DNA of 64,000 nt from Endomychus coccineus (lineage: Eukaryota; Arthropoda; Insecta; Coleoptera; Endomychidae). The position numbers and the translations under genes are program-made. Where the stretch lies: assembly GCA_958510875.1 (NCBI GenBank), contig OY294067.1:106312010-106376009 (forward strand). Direction: 5' to 3'. This document shows positions 11,634-24,340 of this stretch, piece after piece. The notes beneath the pieces were generated by a model. It was not told where the DNA came from. It was given only the letters and a program-made list of their open reading frames with translations, and made no database searches. Numbering within the stretch: the first letter of the stretch is position 1; each line of letters starts with the position of its first letter.

Positions 11634-12342
11634 CGAGGCCAAGGTGAAAAGTCCCTGAAAAATGAAACAAGAAATACTTTATTTGATCAAAACTTATTTT
11701 ATTTCTCAACATAATCTCTTTGTAGCCCGATACACTCCGTCCAACGTTTTTCTAATTTTTCGATCCCTTCCAAATAATACGATTTCGGCAATCTTTCAAA
11801 ATAGGCCTTTGTTTCAGCGATGACCTCGACGTTGGAGCCAAATCTCTTTCCGCCAAGCCATTTCTTCAAGTTTGGAAATAGATAAAAAGCAATCTCCTGC
11901 ACAAAAGCTCCCCGATCGTCCAATATCATACCATTGATTTTATCGACGATTTCTGGCGTTGTAATCTCAATTGGAGGACCAGAACGTTCGGTGTCCTTTG
12001 TGGTCGTACTACCACAACGAAAATCAGTAAAGCACTTGTGAATCGCTCCAATTGATGATGAGGCGTCCCCATAATGTATAACATGCGATGCTTTGGTTTG
12101 CGTAAGGTTTTTTCACGCAAGAAATAGTGTTCAATCAAGACGCGAAAGTCACTTCTTTCCATGTTTACAAAAATTTTCAAGCTTGCTTGCTTTCGATTGG
12201 TGTCAAAACAGAACTCAATGACATATCAGTCTGGAAATTTTAATGCGTTCTAGATAAAGATTGTGCATGACAAATGGCACATCGGATTTTCGATTGTGGC
12301 GCCATCTGTTTTATTTTACAGAGACTTTTCACCTTGCCCTCG
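11634..12342 (-). mobile_element. Mariner element (irritans-type), internally deleted
   Basis: Ends are inverted repeats: CGAGGCCAAGGTGAAAAGTC at 11634-11653 and the reverse complement of CGAGGGCAAGGTGAAAAGTC ending at 12342, next to TA. The full-length family is about 1.3 kb; this copy is about 0.71 kb because the centre of the transposase gene is gone. It encodes the remnant described at 11699-12180. Confidence 0.85.
11699..12180 (-). pseudogene. Mariner transposase remnant, catalytic core deleted
   Basis: Minus-strand reading starts near 12160 with MERSDFRVLIEHYFLREKT, the N-terminal HTH region of irritans-type mariner transposases. It then passes through frameshifted blocks (CFTDFRCGSTTTKDTERSG, then EITTPEIVDKI) and at about 11887 joins directly from the VQEIA segment to FYLFPNLKKWLGGKRFGSN, the C-terminal block, ending KSYYLEGIEKLEKRW and a stop at 11699. 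The whole DDD catalytic region that normally lies between these blocks is absent. The product cannot be an active transposase, though ends remain and the copy could have been moved by an intact relative. Confidence 0.9.
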
Positions 12343-12349
12343 TATTGTG

Positions 12350-13516
12350 ATATTAGAGATATTAGTAACTCTTCATTCATCGTACTTCAGAATGACAATG
12401 ATACAATCAGCTGGCGTAAAAATCAAAGAAACAGGTCAGCACATTACGTGTCCACTGACGGACAAAATCCGATCAAGGAGCAATCCTCCGATCCGTCCCG
12501 ACCCTATGCGATTCGCCTGTAGTGACCACACTCCCATTTGTTTACATGTCAGGCGGATGTCTACGTTGCGAACCGACCTGACCCAACCCGTATAATGGAT
12601 CCTTAGCTTATGACTTTATCTCAACAATATAACGCTATTTAACGGATTTCTCCAAAATCATTAGTTTTTCCTTATTATTATTTCCTTTCTTATTCCAAAC
12701 AATAGCTACACGAATAAAAATGTACAAGAATCTAGGCAATTATCCTTTCAATTCGACGACGTTTTCACCGGAAAGATACAGGAAAAAGAAAAATCAAGAT
12801 AAATCAGACCATAATTATATAGTCCCTGAACTTCGTCATTACAGTCTCACATAATTGAAAGCATATCCCCTGGGAGACCGTATAGATTTATCCATGAAAC
12901 AAAGAACTTGAGGATAGATAGTTCTCCGTTGTCGGCGTGCCAATTACCTTATCTGCAAGTATTTAAGAGCAAGCAAGGTTTAAAATTGTAAGGAATTTGT
13001 AGTAATCTCGCAATTTAAAAATACGCCTTCATTCTCTGCTGAAATGAGGAAACTAAGCCGGTATTGATTTATCACACACTCGACAGCTTCGATTAAACAG
13101 GGAAACTCAATGGAAAGGGTAATTTTTCCCCGGGTTAGAGTTAATAGGTTTACAAAATCTCAAGGAACCTCTTCAGATAATGGCTGTCGGACCGACAGTG
13201 TCGGTGCAACAAGGACGGATACATCGTTATTACAAAACGTATTTAGTTGTGGGCTTCGGATACAATAGTAAATATTCCGATGTACCATAAAAGCCGAAGG
13301 AAATGAGGAAATGTAATATGTGTCAACAACAAACATTGTAATTATATGATGATATTACTGTATACAATATATGGGAGAAAATAGCCGTTAACTATTTCTT
13401 GAACTCATTTACGGCCGTTAAATGAGTTATTACAATAACAAAGTCAGTAAGTGTTACCTAGCAACATATTATTAGGAAACTATCGCCAACACCAGGTCTA
13501 AAGGGTGTTGTCTATG
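12350..13516. other. No gene recognised
   Basis: Mixed AT-rich sequence with a few GC-richer patches around 12420-12595. A short local palindrome (GTCGGACCGACAGTGTCGGT at about 13186) is the only structure noted. Confidence 0.45.
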
Positions 13517-13524
13517 GTCTAAAG
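13517..13524. repeat. hAT target-site duplication, left
   Basis: GTCTAAAG immediately before the terminal CAGGG; identical to 16129-16136. Confidence 0.95.
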
Positions 13525-16128
13525 CAGGGATCTCGAAACTACGTCCCGCGGACCAAATCCGGCCAGCCACTATCATCAATCCGGCCCGCGACCGCTAATG
13601 GCTTATTGTTGTTATTGTTGTTGTCATAAGTTGGATAAAAAGACACAGAATGATAATAACTCGGTTTTATTCACTTGCTAGGTAAAGCCTAATGACAAGT
13701 ATAATACGCAGAAAATTTAACACAAGTATAATAACTAACAAATAATTGAAATGAATCCCACTAACATTATAAACATTATAACATATAAACACATAAACAT
13801 ATAACGTATAAACATTATAACATATAAAATACTAATGAGATTTATGTAATTGTGATTTACCACTGACAATAGTTTGTAGTTGTGGACCAATTTTACTTGT
13901 ACCAACTATTGAAAGAGATTTAAGATGCTCATCGGTTAACTTAGATTTTAAAACATTCTTTGTGTACTTCATTTTGGAGAATGTTTTCTCACACAAGTAA
14001 GTAGTACCATGAACAGAAAACAGCCCACGAGCAAATTTATGCAAATAATCAAATTGTACCAGTGGAAGACTCATAAAATTACAACAAAGGTGAATTTTGA
14101 TATTTTTTCTTAAGTATATCACTGCACTGTAATCAATAATTTCCATTTGAAGTTCTGGAGCTAAGGTTCAATGTCAGTATCAAAAGGATTTTGGAAGATT
14201 TTAATTTCGTTCGCAATGACATCAAAGTCTAAGAAACGAGTATCAAAATTGATCTTCAAAGCACTCAAAGCTTCAATTTGCGAAATCGACGGGAAACTCA
14301 GTCTCAGTAGTGTGGCTGAATATTTCACATGTTTCAAAACTTGTGAAGCATTTTTACGTAATTGTGATTGACACAGGATTATTTTCTGCCGGAACGATTC
14401 GATATTAGTGTATAAATCAGGGAGAAGCTGGTGTTCTCCTTGCAATTTCAAATTCAGTTCGTTCATAGGTTTTGTCAAATCGACATAGAATGCTAACTTC
14501 CACATTCATTCGCTATTTCGTAATTCGGTGAGAGGGCGATGCTTTTCATTCAAGAAAATTTGCTGCTCGATGTTCAAAAAAGCGCCGAAGGACTTTTCCG
14601 CAACTAAGCCAGCGTACGGCAATATGATAAGGTAAGTCATTTTCTCCAATCTCTTCAATGAACTCGCGGAATTGTCGGTGATTCAGCCCAGTGGATCTAA
14701 TGAAATTAACAACTGATATGACTGAATTTAGAACTTGAGACATATCCCGCACAAGGAGTGCCGATGAATGATGCAATGTAAAATTAATGGTTTTGAACCA
14801 CCATCATTCCCTACAGTCTTTCTAACCAGACCAACCACTCCTTTATTTTAACCACACACGTTTTTGCCTCCATCAGTAGAAATAGATTTCAAGTTTTTCC
14901 ATCGGAGGTTCTTTTTGTTAATGGCATTTTCAACTGCCTTAAAAATATCTTCCCCAGTAGCCGTTCCGTGAATACTATCAATATCAAGAAGTTCTCCATA
15001 CACTTCATACCTTTTATCTACTCCTCGAATAAAAATCAACACCTCAGCAATATCTGACACATCCGTTGACTCATCCAAGATCAGAAAAAAGCACTCAAGA
15101 TGTCCATTTTTGTCAGACAGTTGAGATGATATATTATCTGCGATGTCTTCTATCCTCCGAGCCACGGTATTTGCTGACAAACTGACCGTTTTAAATAAAT
15201 TTGCCTTTTTGGGGCACATTTCTTCAGCTACTGGAATTACGCATCAGTGAATGGTTTTCCACGTTTCACAATTTCAAGAGCCACGTGAGTTGCAGCCTCT
15301 TGTTCAGTATTGAGTTTCGTAAACGAAGAGTGCTGCGATTTCAATCCACGCTTCAAAGTTTCAACTTTTTCTGTCCAAAAACTTCCTGTATATTTTGAGT
15401 AATTTCGAAAATGTTTCGTTTCATAATGACGTTTAATATTATATTCTTTGAGAACGGCTATGGTTTCATTGCAAATCAAACATAGTGCCTCCTTACTGGA
15501 CTAAATTACGAAATATTGAAAATTCCATTGATCTTTCAATGTTCTGCATTCGTCTACTTTTCGCTCCTTTTCCGTACTAGTGAATCACACAGAGGAACAA
15601 CAAGTCAAATCAAAATACTGTTATGAAGATGTCTCATAAACACGCACAAACACGTTTTAAGGAATAACGCACTACTTTATTTCACAACAGCCAGTTTCGC
15701 TTCCTTCGCCTTCCCTAGGTGAATTGACTCGCGGTCGCGCAACCAGTTTTTTCATACTACAATCACTAGAAGTGAGTGGAACACACCAGAAATTTCTCGA
15801 ATCAACTAGACCATTCGCGAATGTTCAATTGTTACTGCGCTTTCGAAAGTACTACTAACGCTATCTGTTAGTGATAAAGGGTACTATCACTACCAATTTC
15901 CGCGTGTGTTCACCAGGTGTCGTCTTGTGTCGCGGTCGTAACAATAAAGTTAGTACACAGTAGTAATTGAACTAGCGAATTTAGCAATCATATGCTCGCT
16001 CAGGGCGCGTACTCGGCGACTAGTCTAGAAATTATAGATAATGGCAGGAAAATTAAAACAGTTTTGGCCCTTGGAACTTACTGGAGTAAACAGTATGTTC
16101 CTAAGGCTGGACAGTTTGGAGACCCCTG
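13525..16128 (-). mobile_element. hAT transposon, full-length (2604 bp) but inactive
   Basis: Left end CAGGGATCTCGAAACT (13525) and right end AGTTTGGAGACCCCTG (finishing at 16128) are imperfect terminal inverted repeats with the CAG start usual for hAT elements. A perfect 8-bp duplication GTCTAAAG flanks the element. The left end also holds a GC-rich stretch (CCGCGGACCAAATCCGGCC). The interior carries one minus-strand transposase pseudogene. The 5' noncoding part runs from about 15515 to the right end. Confidence 0.95.
13832..15515 (-). pseudogene. hAT transposase (GTF2IRD2/ZBED5-like), frameshifted
   Basis: On the minus strand the order is typical of this hAT group. Near 15470-15420 is a BED-like zinc finger remnant: CLICNETIAVLKEYN then HYETKH. 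From 15219 are KANLFKTVSLSANTVARRIE and LILDESTDVSDIAEVLIFI, holding the first catalytic Asp region, then ISTDGGKNVCG. At 14776-14546 is FREFIEEIGENDLPYH, then VRWLSCGKVLRRFFE. At 14505-14161 is WKLAFYVDLTKPMNELNLKL. The C-terminal dimerisation part at 14080-13832 includes YLCEKTFSKMKYTKN. At least four breaks (stops or frame shifts, e.g. near 14850, 14540 and 14160) rule out a working enzyme. Confidence 0.92.
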
Positions 16129-16136
16129 GTCTAAAG
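16129..16136. repeat. hAT target-site duplication, right
   Basis: GTCTAAAG directly after the terminal CCCTG; identical to 13517-13524. Confidence 0.95.
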
Positions 16137-16450
16137 CCAGAATCAAGATTTTGACAGATAAAGCATTAAATAAATTAAACAAATAGACAGTATGAAATAA
16201 AATATTATACGATACTCGTCCGTTAAGTGTTCTTACTGTACTCGTTTTGATTTTCCGTACTCGTCTCCTGCGTCGCCTCATCCGTAATATCAACTCGTAC
16301 TGTTACAAATAACTTAACGTAAGTCGATAATAAATTCATTAGTATAGTGAATGTAACACAAATTTACACTAGGGTGTAAGTTATAAATTCGACATGATCT
16401 GTGTTAGTTGCACAAATATGCTAATATTAACTTAGCAAGATAAACACTAC

Positions 16451-16613
16451 AAGAGTTCACACTGTGGATACACTGCAACACTATAAAAGAAACAAACACT
16501 CTTATCCACTCACTAAAAATACTGTACTGAGGACCTTTCACCTACCAAGTAGACTTCACCAGAGTCAACTGAAAGGTCATCAGTATTTCAACTGTTTCTT
16601 TTTATAGTGTTAG
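16451..16613. repeat. PLE type b terminal sequence, inverted pair
   Basis: Begins AAGAGTTCACACTGTGGATA, passes through TCCACTCACTAAAAATACTG, and ends in an inverted partner (CAACTGTTTCTTTTTATAGT). It is a compact palindrome of the 3' signature found repeatedly at 21.7-25.5 kb and 63.5-63.8 kb. Confidence 0.7.
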
Positions 16614-16707
16614 TCCTATGATATTCATTAGCCTAGAATTCTGTGGTCGACTCAAGTGGTTGTTGATCGTGATCAGGTACTAGCAAAATTGAATTCAAAA
16701 TGTAATA

Positions 16708-17094
16708 GTTAACCCTGAGGGTAGCCTCCCGGTAGCGATACCCGTACAAATGATAGTAGAAGCTGTTGTGACGTAATATATGTGTACAAAGGAGGAACAT
16801 AAGTCAATCGATCACATTTCAAATAACTCTAACCTAATATTCCCAAAAATATTTGAAAATTTGATAAACTAACCCGTGATAAAGTTCACAAACTAACCTG
16901 AGATAACCTTGCCGCTTGGAGTATTGAACCTACGCTATCATTGGAAGCAAAAGTAAATTAGCCAGTTTAACACTTCGGCTACCAACACTGATGCAAAATC
17001 TACTTTGAATTGTGTATATGAAATTGACTATTACGTCTACTGGGATTTATTCGATGCCGGTACCGGGAGGCTTGGCACCAATAATTGTTAACCG
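16708..17094. repeat. Possible small TIR element (GTTAAC ends)
   Basis: Left end GTTAACCCTGAGGGTAGCC then TCCCGGTAGCGA; right end, in reverse complement, has GGTTAAC and GCCTCCCGGTACCGGC. The similarity is short and interrupted. An inner segment (16885-16990) is a dispersed repeat also present at 36445-36560. Superfamily unknown. Confidence 0.35.
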
Positions 17095-18439
17095 TTGACT
17101 TATTTGGAAGGAAGTGTAGACCTGCTTGATATTATAACAGATGACAAAAAAATTATCTCAGGTAATATCACGAGTGCATAGTAGATTGCCGTTAATTTTT
17201 GCAGAAAATTATGCATCAATTTGCTAATGTTCCAGGGATATCTATATAGTATTGAGTGATGATGAATCGTGGAAGATTGGTTGTTACCGGCACGGTCGAT
17301 TATAATGTTTAGTGGAGACAAGTCGACACTCAAGCGCCGATAAAGTTTCTCCGCATAAGGCGTCATGATCATAGAGATCTAGAACAGAGTACTCGTTTCG
17401 TATAAGCACAACGTATCTCGAATTGTCTCCTTGTAGAAAAAAAAAGTAAAAAGTCGGGTAATAGCTCCGCCCACTCTGTATATAATATTATGATAATCGA
17501 GTTTGAAATTTTTAGGCGAGTGTATTTCTAATATTGCCACAGAATTAGATATTATGTAATATTGATACTTCATTTAAAAACGCACCCACCTCCAATGCAC
17601 TAACAGTTTAATTGCTGAAGGTCAACGAAGTCTCTTGCGGGGGGTTCCGCTCGCATTGACGCTTCTGTATACAGGTATCCTGTGGTAGTAGTAGCAAATT
17701 CCCGATGTTATAAAATAATTTAATCTCCTTCTTCCCCCATTTTCAGGATGTGCATGTGTTTTTATGCAAAACGTGTCGATATTTCCTAGCTTTGCCTGGT
17801 AATTGACTGTTGGCCAAATAATATTCTAGAAAACACGATGAGCAAACATTGGGAAAGCAGAGGAAATTAACAAGTCATATTTCCAACAGTACTTAGGATT
17901 AGGTCAATGAATGAGTCAAGGGTGCGGTGAAACGAGGCGGAAGCCCAGAAAGGTCGCACGGCACGATGGACACGACGTGACTGCCATCGTTCAAGGGAAC
18001 CTCTAATACACGATTTTGATATTTGGAAGCTCATCGACATTTCGGAGGTACAACCCGTTTTGTAACGAACATGTGATTCGAAAGGTTGGGAATCAACGAA
18101 CACATACAAATTGCCTTGACAGACGGCGTTCGCTGGCGGTCCCTAAACGAAAGCAGATAGAGATTGCACCAATTCATTTACTTAGTTACCTAATTGTCGA
18201 AACGGAGTTTAACTTTACTTTCCTAACTAATTAAATTTTCAGCACTCGCGAAATATCACACTAGTCTGAAACTTTCGGAGCATAAGGAAGAATTTGAAGT
18301 TGAGAGAAAACAAGTTTTATCAAATAACTCTATCCGAGTGGAGCTGACATAACATTTAAAATAGATTTGGAAGACCATTCTATCTGATTTTTTTTTCGCA
18401 AGCAAACCTATCTTTTTATGGATGTATGCATATTCAATT
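17095..18439. other. No gene recognised; GC-richer patch 17620-18160
   Basis: A polypyrimidine tract ending in CAG (TTCTTCCCCCATTTTCAG, ending at 17747) looks like a splice acceptor but opens only a 19-codon frame. The open frames at 17867-18234 show no family resemblance. Confidence 0.35.
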
Positions 18440-20425
18440 GAGTCCCTGTTGTAGTCCAGTCAAAAGTGTGAAAAACATCTAACATTTTATTTTATATTCT
18501 TTTTGCATCGTGTTCAGGATGGCTTACACATCAATGGTCAGAAATGAAAAGGTGGGCTCGTGATTATTACTATTAATAAATAATGAAAAACCATTTTCAA
18601 TTAACAAATGGAATGTCTTTTATAACAAATGGAATATCTCGAGCTCTTTTAGTCCAAAGTTTTTGAAATTTGGTATCAGTTTTTTTTTTTGATATGTTAA
18701 ACACGAATCTGAAGTCGGAAAATGGAGAATCCGGAAAATTTTACCGAATCTTAGCAACAAACAAAATTTTTCTCGAACTGTGATATTGAAATAATAAGAT
18801 GCCGTGATGTCTCTCGGTACAATTTTCACTAAAAAAAAAAAATTTTTTTGGGAAATTGAGTACTTTTCCTTCATATTCCTGTCTCGGTCCTCGTCGAACG
18901 TGTCAGATTATAGGTTTTTATGGTCGCTGAGTATTATTTTATAGTTATAAAATCAAAAACAACTATAGTTTTCTTGAAAAATACAAAAAAAGAAAATATG
19001 ACATGTTCACACGACACTCTTTAATTGTTATTTTGTTTTTCGAAAAATTTTAGACCATCATTATGATAAAGAATTTCAAGTATCTTTTATTATGATATGA
19101 ACAGTATGTACTTTCAAAGCAGGTGAAAATGAACAGATGTTTATGAAGCATCAATGATGATGCGGCGTACGTGTACCGTAGAGATCCCATACATAAGATC
19201 TCTATGACGTGGACACGATAACGCATACGGAGAATACAGCAGCTGTCTTTAAGTATGGAGATGAAGGAACTGGCATGCTGGCAATAGTATCTAAGATGCG
19301 GCTGTAAGATCACGTTCTTTTTTCTATTTTAATTTATAAAACAGGTGAAATCTATGAAATATCGGTTTGTATTAAGAACTTAGTAACCGAAAATGAAGTA
19401 ATGTGAATTAAATTAACGTAAATGTGCAATCATAAAAAAAATTGTCAGCTGAGTAACTTAAAAACCTAATTCACAATAAAACGAACAGCTCGCGGGTTTG
19501 TGGTAAAAATTCCGGATTTCTTTCTCAAAGTAAGTTGATCTTGATAATAAAAGAGAAGAGACTATTTTATATATAACTTAGTAATATCATCTTTATTATA
19601 TAGATTTTTCAACGCAATTTTCTGAACAAAAAATTAATATTACAGTTTAATCAATATTTCCTTTTCCGGAGTTTTCTGGAAAACTATAGTTGCTTTTGAT
19701 TGTATAACCATAAAGTAATACTCAGCTGTAATTTGACACGTTGGACGAGGACCCAGACATGAATATGAAGGAAAACGACGCAATTTTCCACCAATTTTCC
19801 TTCTTTTATTGAACTTTGTACCAAGAACCCTCACGGTACCTTTGTCGTGTATAAGTGGAAAATTTTCATTTTCCGGAGGTTAACAAACTATCGTCTGTTT
19901 TAATTTTATGATCATAAAATAATACTCAGCGACCACGAAAACATTTAATTAGACACGTTGGACGAGGAACGAGATAGGAAAACGCAATTTTCCACCAATT
20001 TTCCAAAATTTTCCTTCTTTTGATGACAATTGTACAGACACATTACGGCATCTTGTTATTTCAATATCACAGTCCGAGAAAAAATTTTGTTTGTTGCTAA
20101 AATTTGGTAAGAAATTTCAGGGTTTTCCAGCAAATGGGACTGATTTTCCATTTTCCGACTTCAGAGTCGGGTTCAGCGGACCAAAATACCTACTGATAAC
20201 AAATTTCAGAAACTTTGAATTGAAAGAGCTTGAAATATTCCATTTGTTAAAAAAAAACATTCCATTCATTGTTCATTAATAGTAATCACGAGCCCCTTTT
20301 TTTCTGACTGACGATGTGTAAGCCATACTGAACAGGATGCAAAAAAAAATTTGCGTTTTCGTGCGATCTATAAAATTTTAGTAATAACCTCTATTTTTTC
20401 ACTCTTTGACTGGACTATTGGCAGT
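18440..20425. mobile_element. Large foldback element (about 2 kb) with the shared core motif
   Basis: Left arm 18440-18990 and right arm about 19680-20425 are inverted copies: both contain, in opposite orientations, TCCAGTCAAA, a block around ATCACGAGCC, the core words CACGAATCTGAAGTCGG (18700) or its reverse at 20158-20195, and TAATACTCAGC. The inner part of the right arm is itself duplicated (GTTGGACGAGGA at about 19740 and 19965). No coding was found. Arms differ by many substitutions and indels, so the copy is old. Confidence 0.75.
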
Positions 20426-21695
20426 ACGAATTTGAAAATTTGCAAATCGCTTTGAAGTGGTGAGTGTATTGTTTTTGGATGCGGTACCCTCTTTGTAGTG
20501 GTACTTTTGGAATGCATTTTCAGTTTATCATTTTATGGCACTATAACAACAGTCTTTTTCTGGTCACAAATTTATATATATCACACGACGTACGTTACAT
20601 CTGCACGGATGTCTATAATTAATATTTTGAAATTTGAAAAATTATTTCATCGTAGTGGTGACGTCACATTTTTGTATTCCTCGTCATATAGATAATTCTA
20701 AAATCCATAGTTATTTCATAATAAGTTTGCATTGGATTTATTATTAACTGGTATCAAGAAGAAATAAGTAATAATACATAGATTAAAACACGTATGTTAT
20801 CAATTCAAATAATTTTTCAACGTCATGACATAGAGAATAAGATTTTGTTTGAATTCATCATGTTAGTCATTGAGAAAGCTAGTGCACATATTACAATCAT
20901 ATATTAATCCCGCAGAAGTGTCCGAAACCGAAAAATTATACTAATAAAAAGGGAATGATGAAAGTTAGTGATCTACAGATCAATTAATTTATAATTAAGT
21001 AAATAGAATGATGCAATAATAGAAAACAAGACTATATCAATATAATAAAATCATATCTCTACCTAAAATATATTTAGAACTTCAATTCTGTGAGATTAAT
21101 CCACAGAAAAAATAAAGAGAATATGTGAATGTCCGAACCATATCGTTGACCAGTAGAAAAAATAGATTTCAGTTTAATATAGAAGGTACATTATTAATAA
21201 AGAGCTGGAGGTACTCAATCGTTGTTCTCCAAAATGGTTTGGATAATATCGGAAATGAAAAAGTTTTAGGAGTAGGTCGATTCGCTGGATTATATAGTTT
21301 CTACATAAATAAGGGTGAGAAACTCAAGTTGTCATCAGTAGCTCGGATACAAATGCAAATAATCTCGTGGTATCTTCAAGATGTAGTCCAAGGATTAGAC
21401 ATTCTGTTGAACGTTCTTTTCTTTGTTGGAGACTTTTATAATGAATAATGCATTTGATTGCTGAAATACGTATTCCTTTTATCAGTTTTTACATATCTCA
21501 TCTTCATAACATCACAGATACATCAATTTAATTTATAAAAAAAATGAGTTTATAGATTTTTTTAACAATCACTAACACAATATATTTCATTATTTCATTG
21601 GTAGTTTCATAATTTACCATCTGCTTCTAAATTCTATTCAATCCCTTCAATTGTGCTGAATAGGTAAGACTCCATCCGGGCGAACATATCTCTTG
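20426..21695. other. AT-rich, one unassigned open frame
   Basis: An open frame at 21125-21448 (plus, about 107 codons, non-ATG start) has no family features I recognise. The words CCGCAGAAGTGTCCGAAA at 20910 are shared in reverse complement with 62145-62162, a dispersed repeat end. Confidence 0.35.
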
Positions 21696-21699
21696 ACTG

Positions 21700-24340
21700 A
21701 CAATTAGTGTTGTACTAATACACTATGATTTATCTGATAGTGCCATTAATAAGTACAATATAGTCACCTTTATTCACTAAAAATGATATCAGAGTATTGA
21801 GAACCTTGCAGCTAACTAAGTAGTCATCATCAGAGTAACATAAATTAGAAATCAGAATTTTCCTGTTTGAATACTATTTGGGCATAATTAAGCAAACCTC
21901 AGCTGGAGATAAGCTGGATTTGATAAGTTGCTTTTTGTACAACTGTCGAAAAAACTAGACATTTCTGCATCTCTCTTGACGCGTGAATGTTTACTTTGTT
22001 TCACCGTGAGAAAAAGTATTTTTTTCACCGTAAAAAAAAGCCTTTTTTTCACTGCCAAAATAATTCACAAAATAAACATGAAATATTACTTTTTGAAGGA
22101 TTTATTTTTAACAAAGTCAATTATTAATTGATTATTTATCATAAAACAATTTCATTTATTGGAACAATAATTGATAGTAAAGTTTGAACAATTACTTCAT
22201 AAATGCTGATCAGAAACGTTGGATATTTCTTGAAGAGTTGATTCTCCAAGTTTTTCAGATATTTTAATTTGTTTCAATATCCATCTTCTTGAAAATAAAT
22301 TGCAATTGGAGCAACTAAGAGCAAACACAGTCAAATAGTCAAACACGCGGGGTGCCAACAAACCGTTTCTATAGTAACGACACAGGAAGACCACTGGATG
22401 CTGTGAAATTATATTGGAAGTATTTATTTTTAATATATTTCAGACGATGTAAATTCACATTCACAGTTGTACAAAAAATGTTGTTTGTATTTCGTGTATA
22501 AAATTCATGTGCCATTAAAAAAACACTTATTTTACAGACTTAATACAAAAATAACTATTTTCGCAAATACATTTCAATCCCTTCTAAATTACCTGGATAT
22601 TTGTCAGTACTGTGTTTTGAAAGTTGTAAACTTTTTTGAGAAATGTGTGACCTGTATTTAAAATATGTTCGAATAACTCTGATCATTATTTTCCTTTATA
22701 TGGGTAAAATGTTCGTAATACCGAGTTACAATATTCTTTCTAGTTAGTCGGAAATTTTATCGAAGGTGTTACCTAAACGGTTTCTTAGCTTGTTCTTATA
22801 TCTATAAACGGATTATATAGCAAATTTAGAAAACAAATTATAAATATATTAATTACTGAAAGATGATGAGTGAAACCTCTGAATTTTATTGAATTAATAA
22901 AACTATAAGAGAGAGCTCACACTGTCGATACAATATAACACTAAAAATAAGAAACAATCACCCTTATACACTGCAGATACTGTTAAGACTACTGAGGACC
23001 TTGCAGCTACCAAGTTGCCACCATGAGAGTAAACTAAACTATTTTATCAAAGTGGGCCTGTTTAAATACTATTTTGTGTTGATAATGAAAACAAAGAGTT
23101 ACCCAAGCTGGAAAAAAATGTGGATTTAGTAAATTGCTTTTTCGCTTATACATTGCCATCACCTAGATATTTGTCCTAAATGTGTATCAAAAGCTATAAA
23201 CTCTCTTGAGAAATGGTGCAACTTGTATTTAATATAAATTCATATAACGCTGATTGTTCACCATTATTTTTCTTTATATTGGCAAAATGTTCTTTATACC
23301 AAGTTAGAATATTCCTCTAGTTTGGCCCACATAGCATTTTGTGCACAACTAAACAGATTTTGAAAATTTCGGATTTGTCGGAAATTTTATTTAAGGTGTT
23401 GCCGTTTCTTAGTTTGTTCTTACATCTTTAAACAGATAGTGTTGCAAATTTAGAAAACAAATTATGAAATTCATAAATTACAGAAAGATGATAAGTGAAA
23501 CTTTTGAATTTTATTGAACTAATGAAGCTTCACACGGTCGATACACTATAACACTATAAATGAGAAACAGTCACCCTTAACCACTAAAAATACTGGTAAA
23601 CTAAGTTATTTTATCAAATTATTAAATACTATTTCGGGCTAATAATGCAAACAAGGGGTTACCCTCAGCTGGAGACAAATTGGAACTTAATAAATTACTT
23701 TTTTGTTTATACATTCATCCCTTCAGAATTACCTAGATATGCCCGTACTATGTTTTAAAAGTGATGAACTTTCTTGGTAAAGTGTTTTCTGTACTATATA
23801 TTCGGCTAAAGCTGATATTTCACCATTATTTTTCTTCATATGAGCAAAATCTTCTTTATATCGAGTTAAAATATCCCTTCTAGTTTGACCCATATACCAT
23901 TTTCAAATATACCTCAAAATCGATTTTGTAAATCCCGAATTTGACTAAGTCTAAAACTTCATCAAAGGTGTTGCCTAAATGGTTTTTTAGCTTTTTCTTA
24001 GATATATAAACGGGTATATTGCAAGTTAGAAAACTAATTTATTAATAGCTGAAGAATGGTAAGTATAGCTTTCGAATTTTATCAAACCAATTGAAGGTAG
24101 TGGCTCCAATTTGGTTAATTGGTTGCGTTCCAATTTTGTTTTTTGCTCAATAATTTACTTTCTGAACAGAAAATGAAATTTGTTTTCTAAATTTGCAATA
24201 CAACCTGATTATAGATGTAAGAACAAGCTAAAAAACTGTTTAGCCAATACCTTTGATAAACACTATAAATAAGATATAATCACCCTTATCCACTAATAAT
24301 ACTGTTAAAGTAGTGAGGAACTTTAAAAATACTTAGTACT
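21700..24340 (-). mobile_element. Tandem array of PLE type b 3' ends (at least three copies)
   Basis: Units starting near 21700, 22440, 22915 and 23520 repeat the same order on the minus strand: a GIY-YIG remnant followed by the type b terminal signature. In the copy at 23520-24085 the minus strand reads MGQTRRDILTRYKEDFAHMK then KNNGEISALAE (about 23905-23815); in the copy at 22915-23515 it reads KCYVGQTR at about 23345. Terminal signatures with AAGTTGCCACCATGAGAGTA-type words lie at 21830, 23015 and 23600. A segment at 24170-24260 is inverted. Every copy has stops and frameshifts and none retains a full reverse transcriptase. Head-to-tail arrangement is a known habit of PLEs. Confidence 0.75.

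Noticed and set aside
12263..12595. Overlapping plus frames of 82 and 110 codons
   Set aside because: They span the mariner terminal repeat and unrelated flank, with no domain or start signal.
17730..17806. Strong acceptor-like tract ending at 17747
   Set aside because: Only 19 codons follow before a stop and no partner exon is visible.
18620..18874. Minus-strand frame of 84 codons
   Set aside because: It is in the foldback arm, is mirrored at 20091-20279 and has low-complexity composition.
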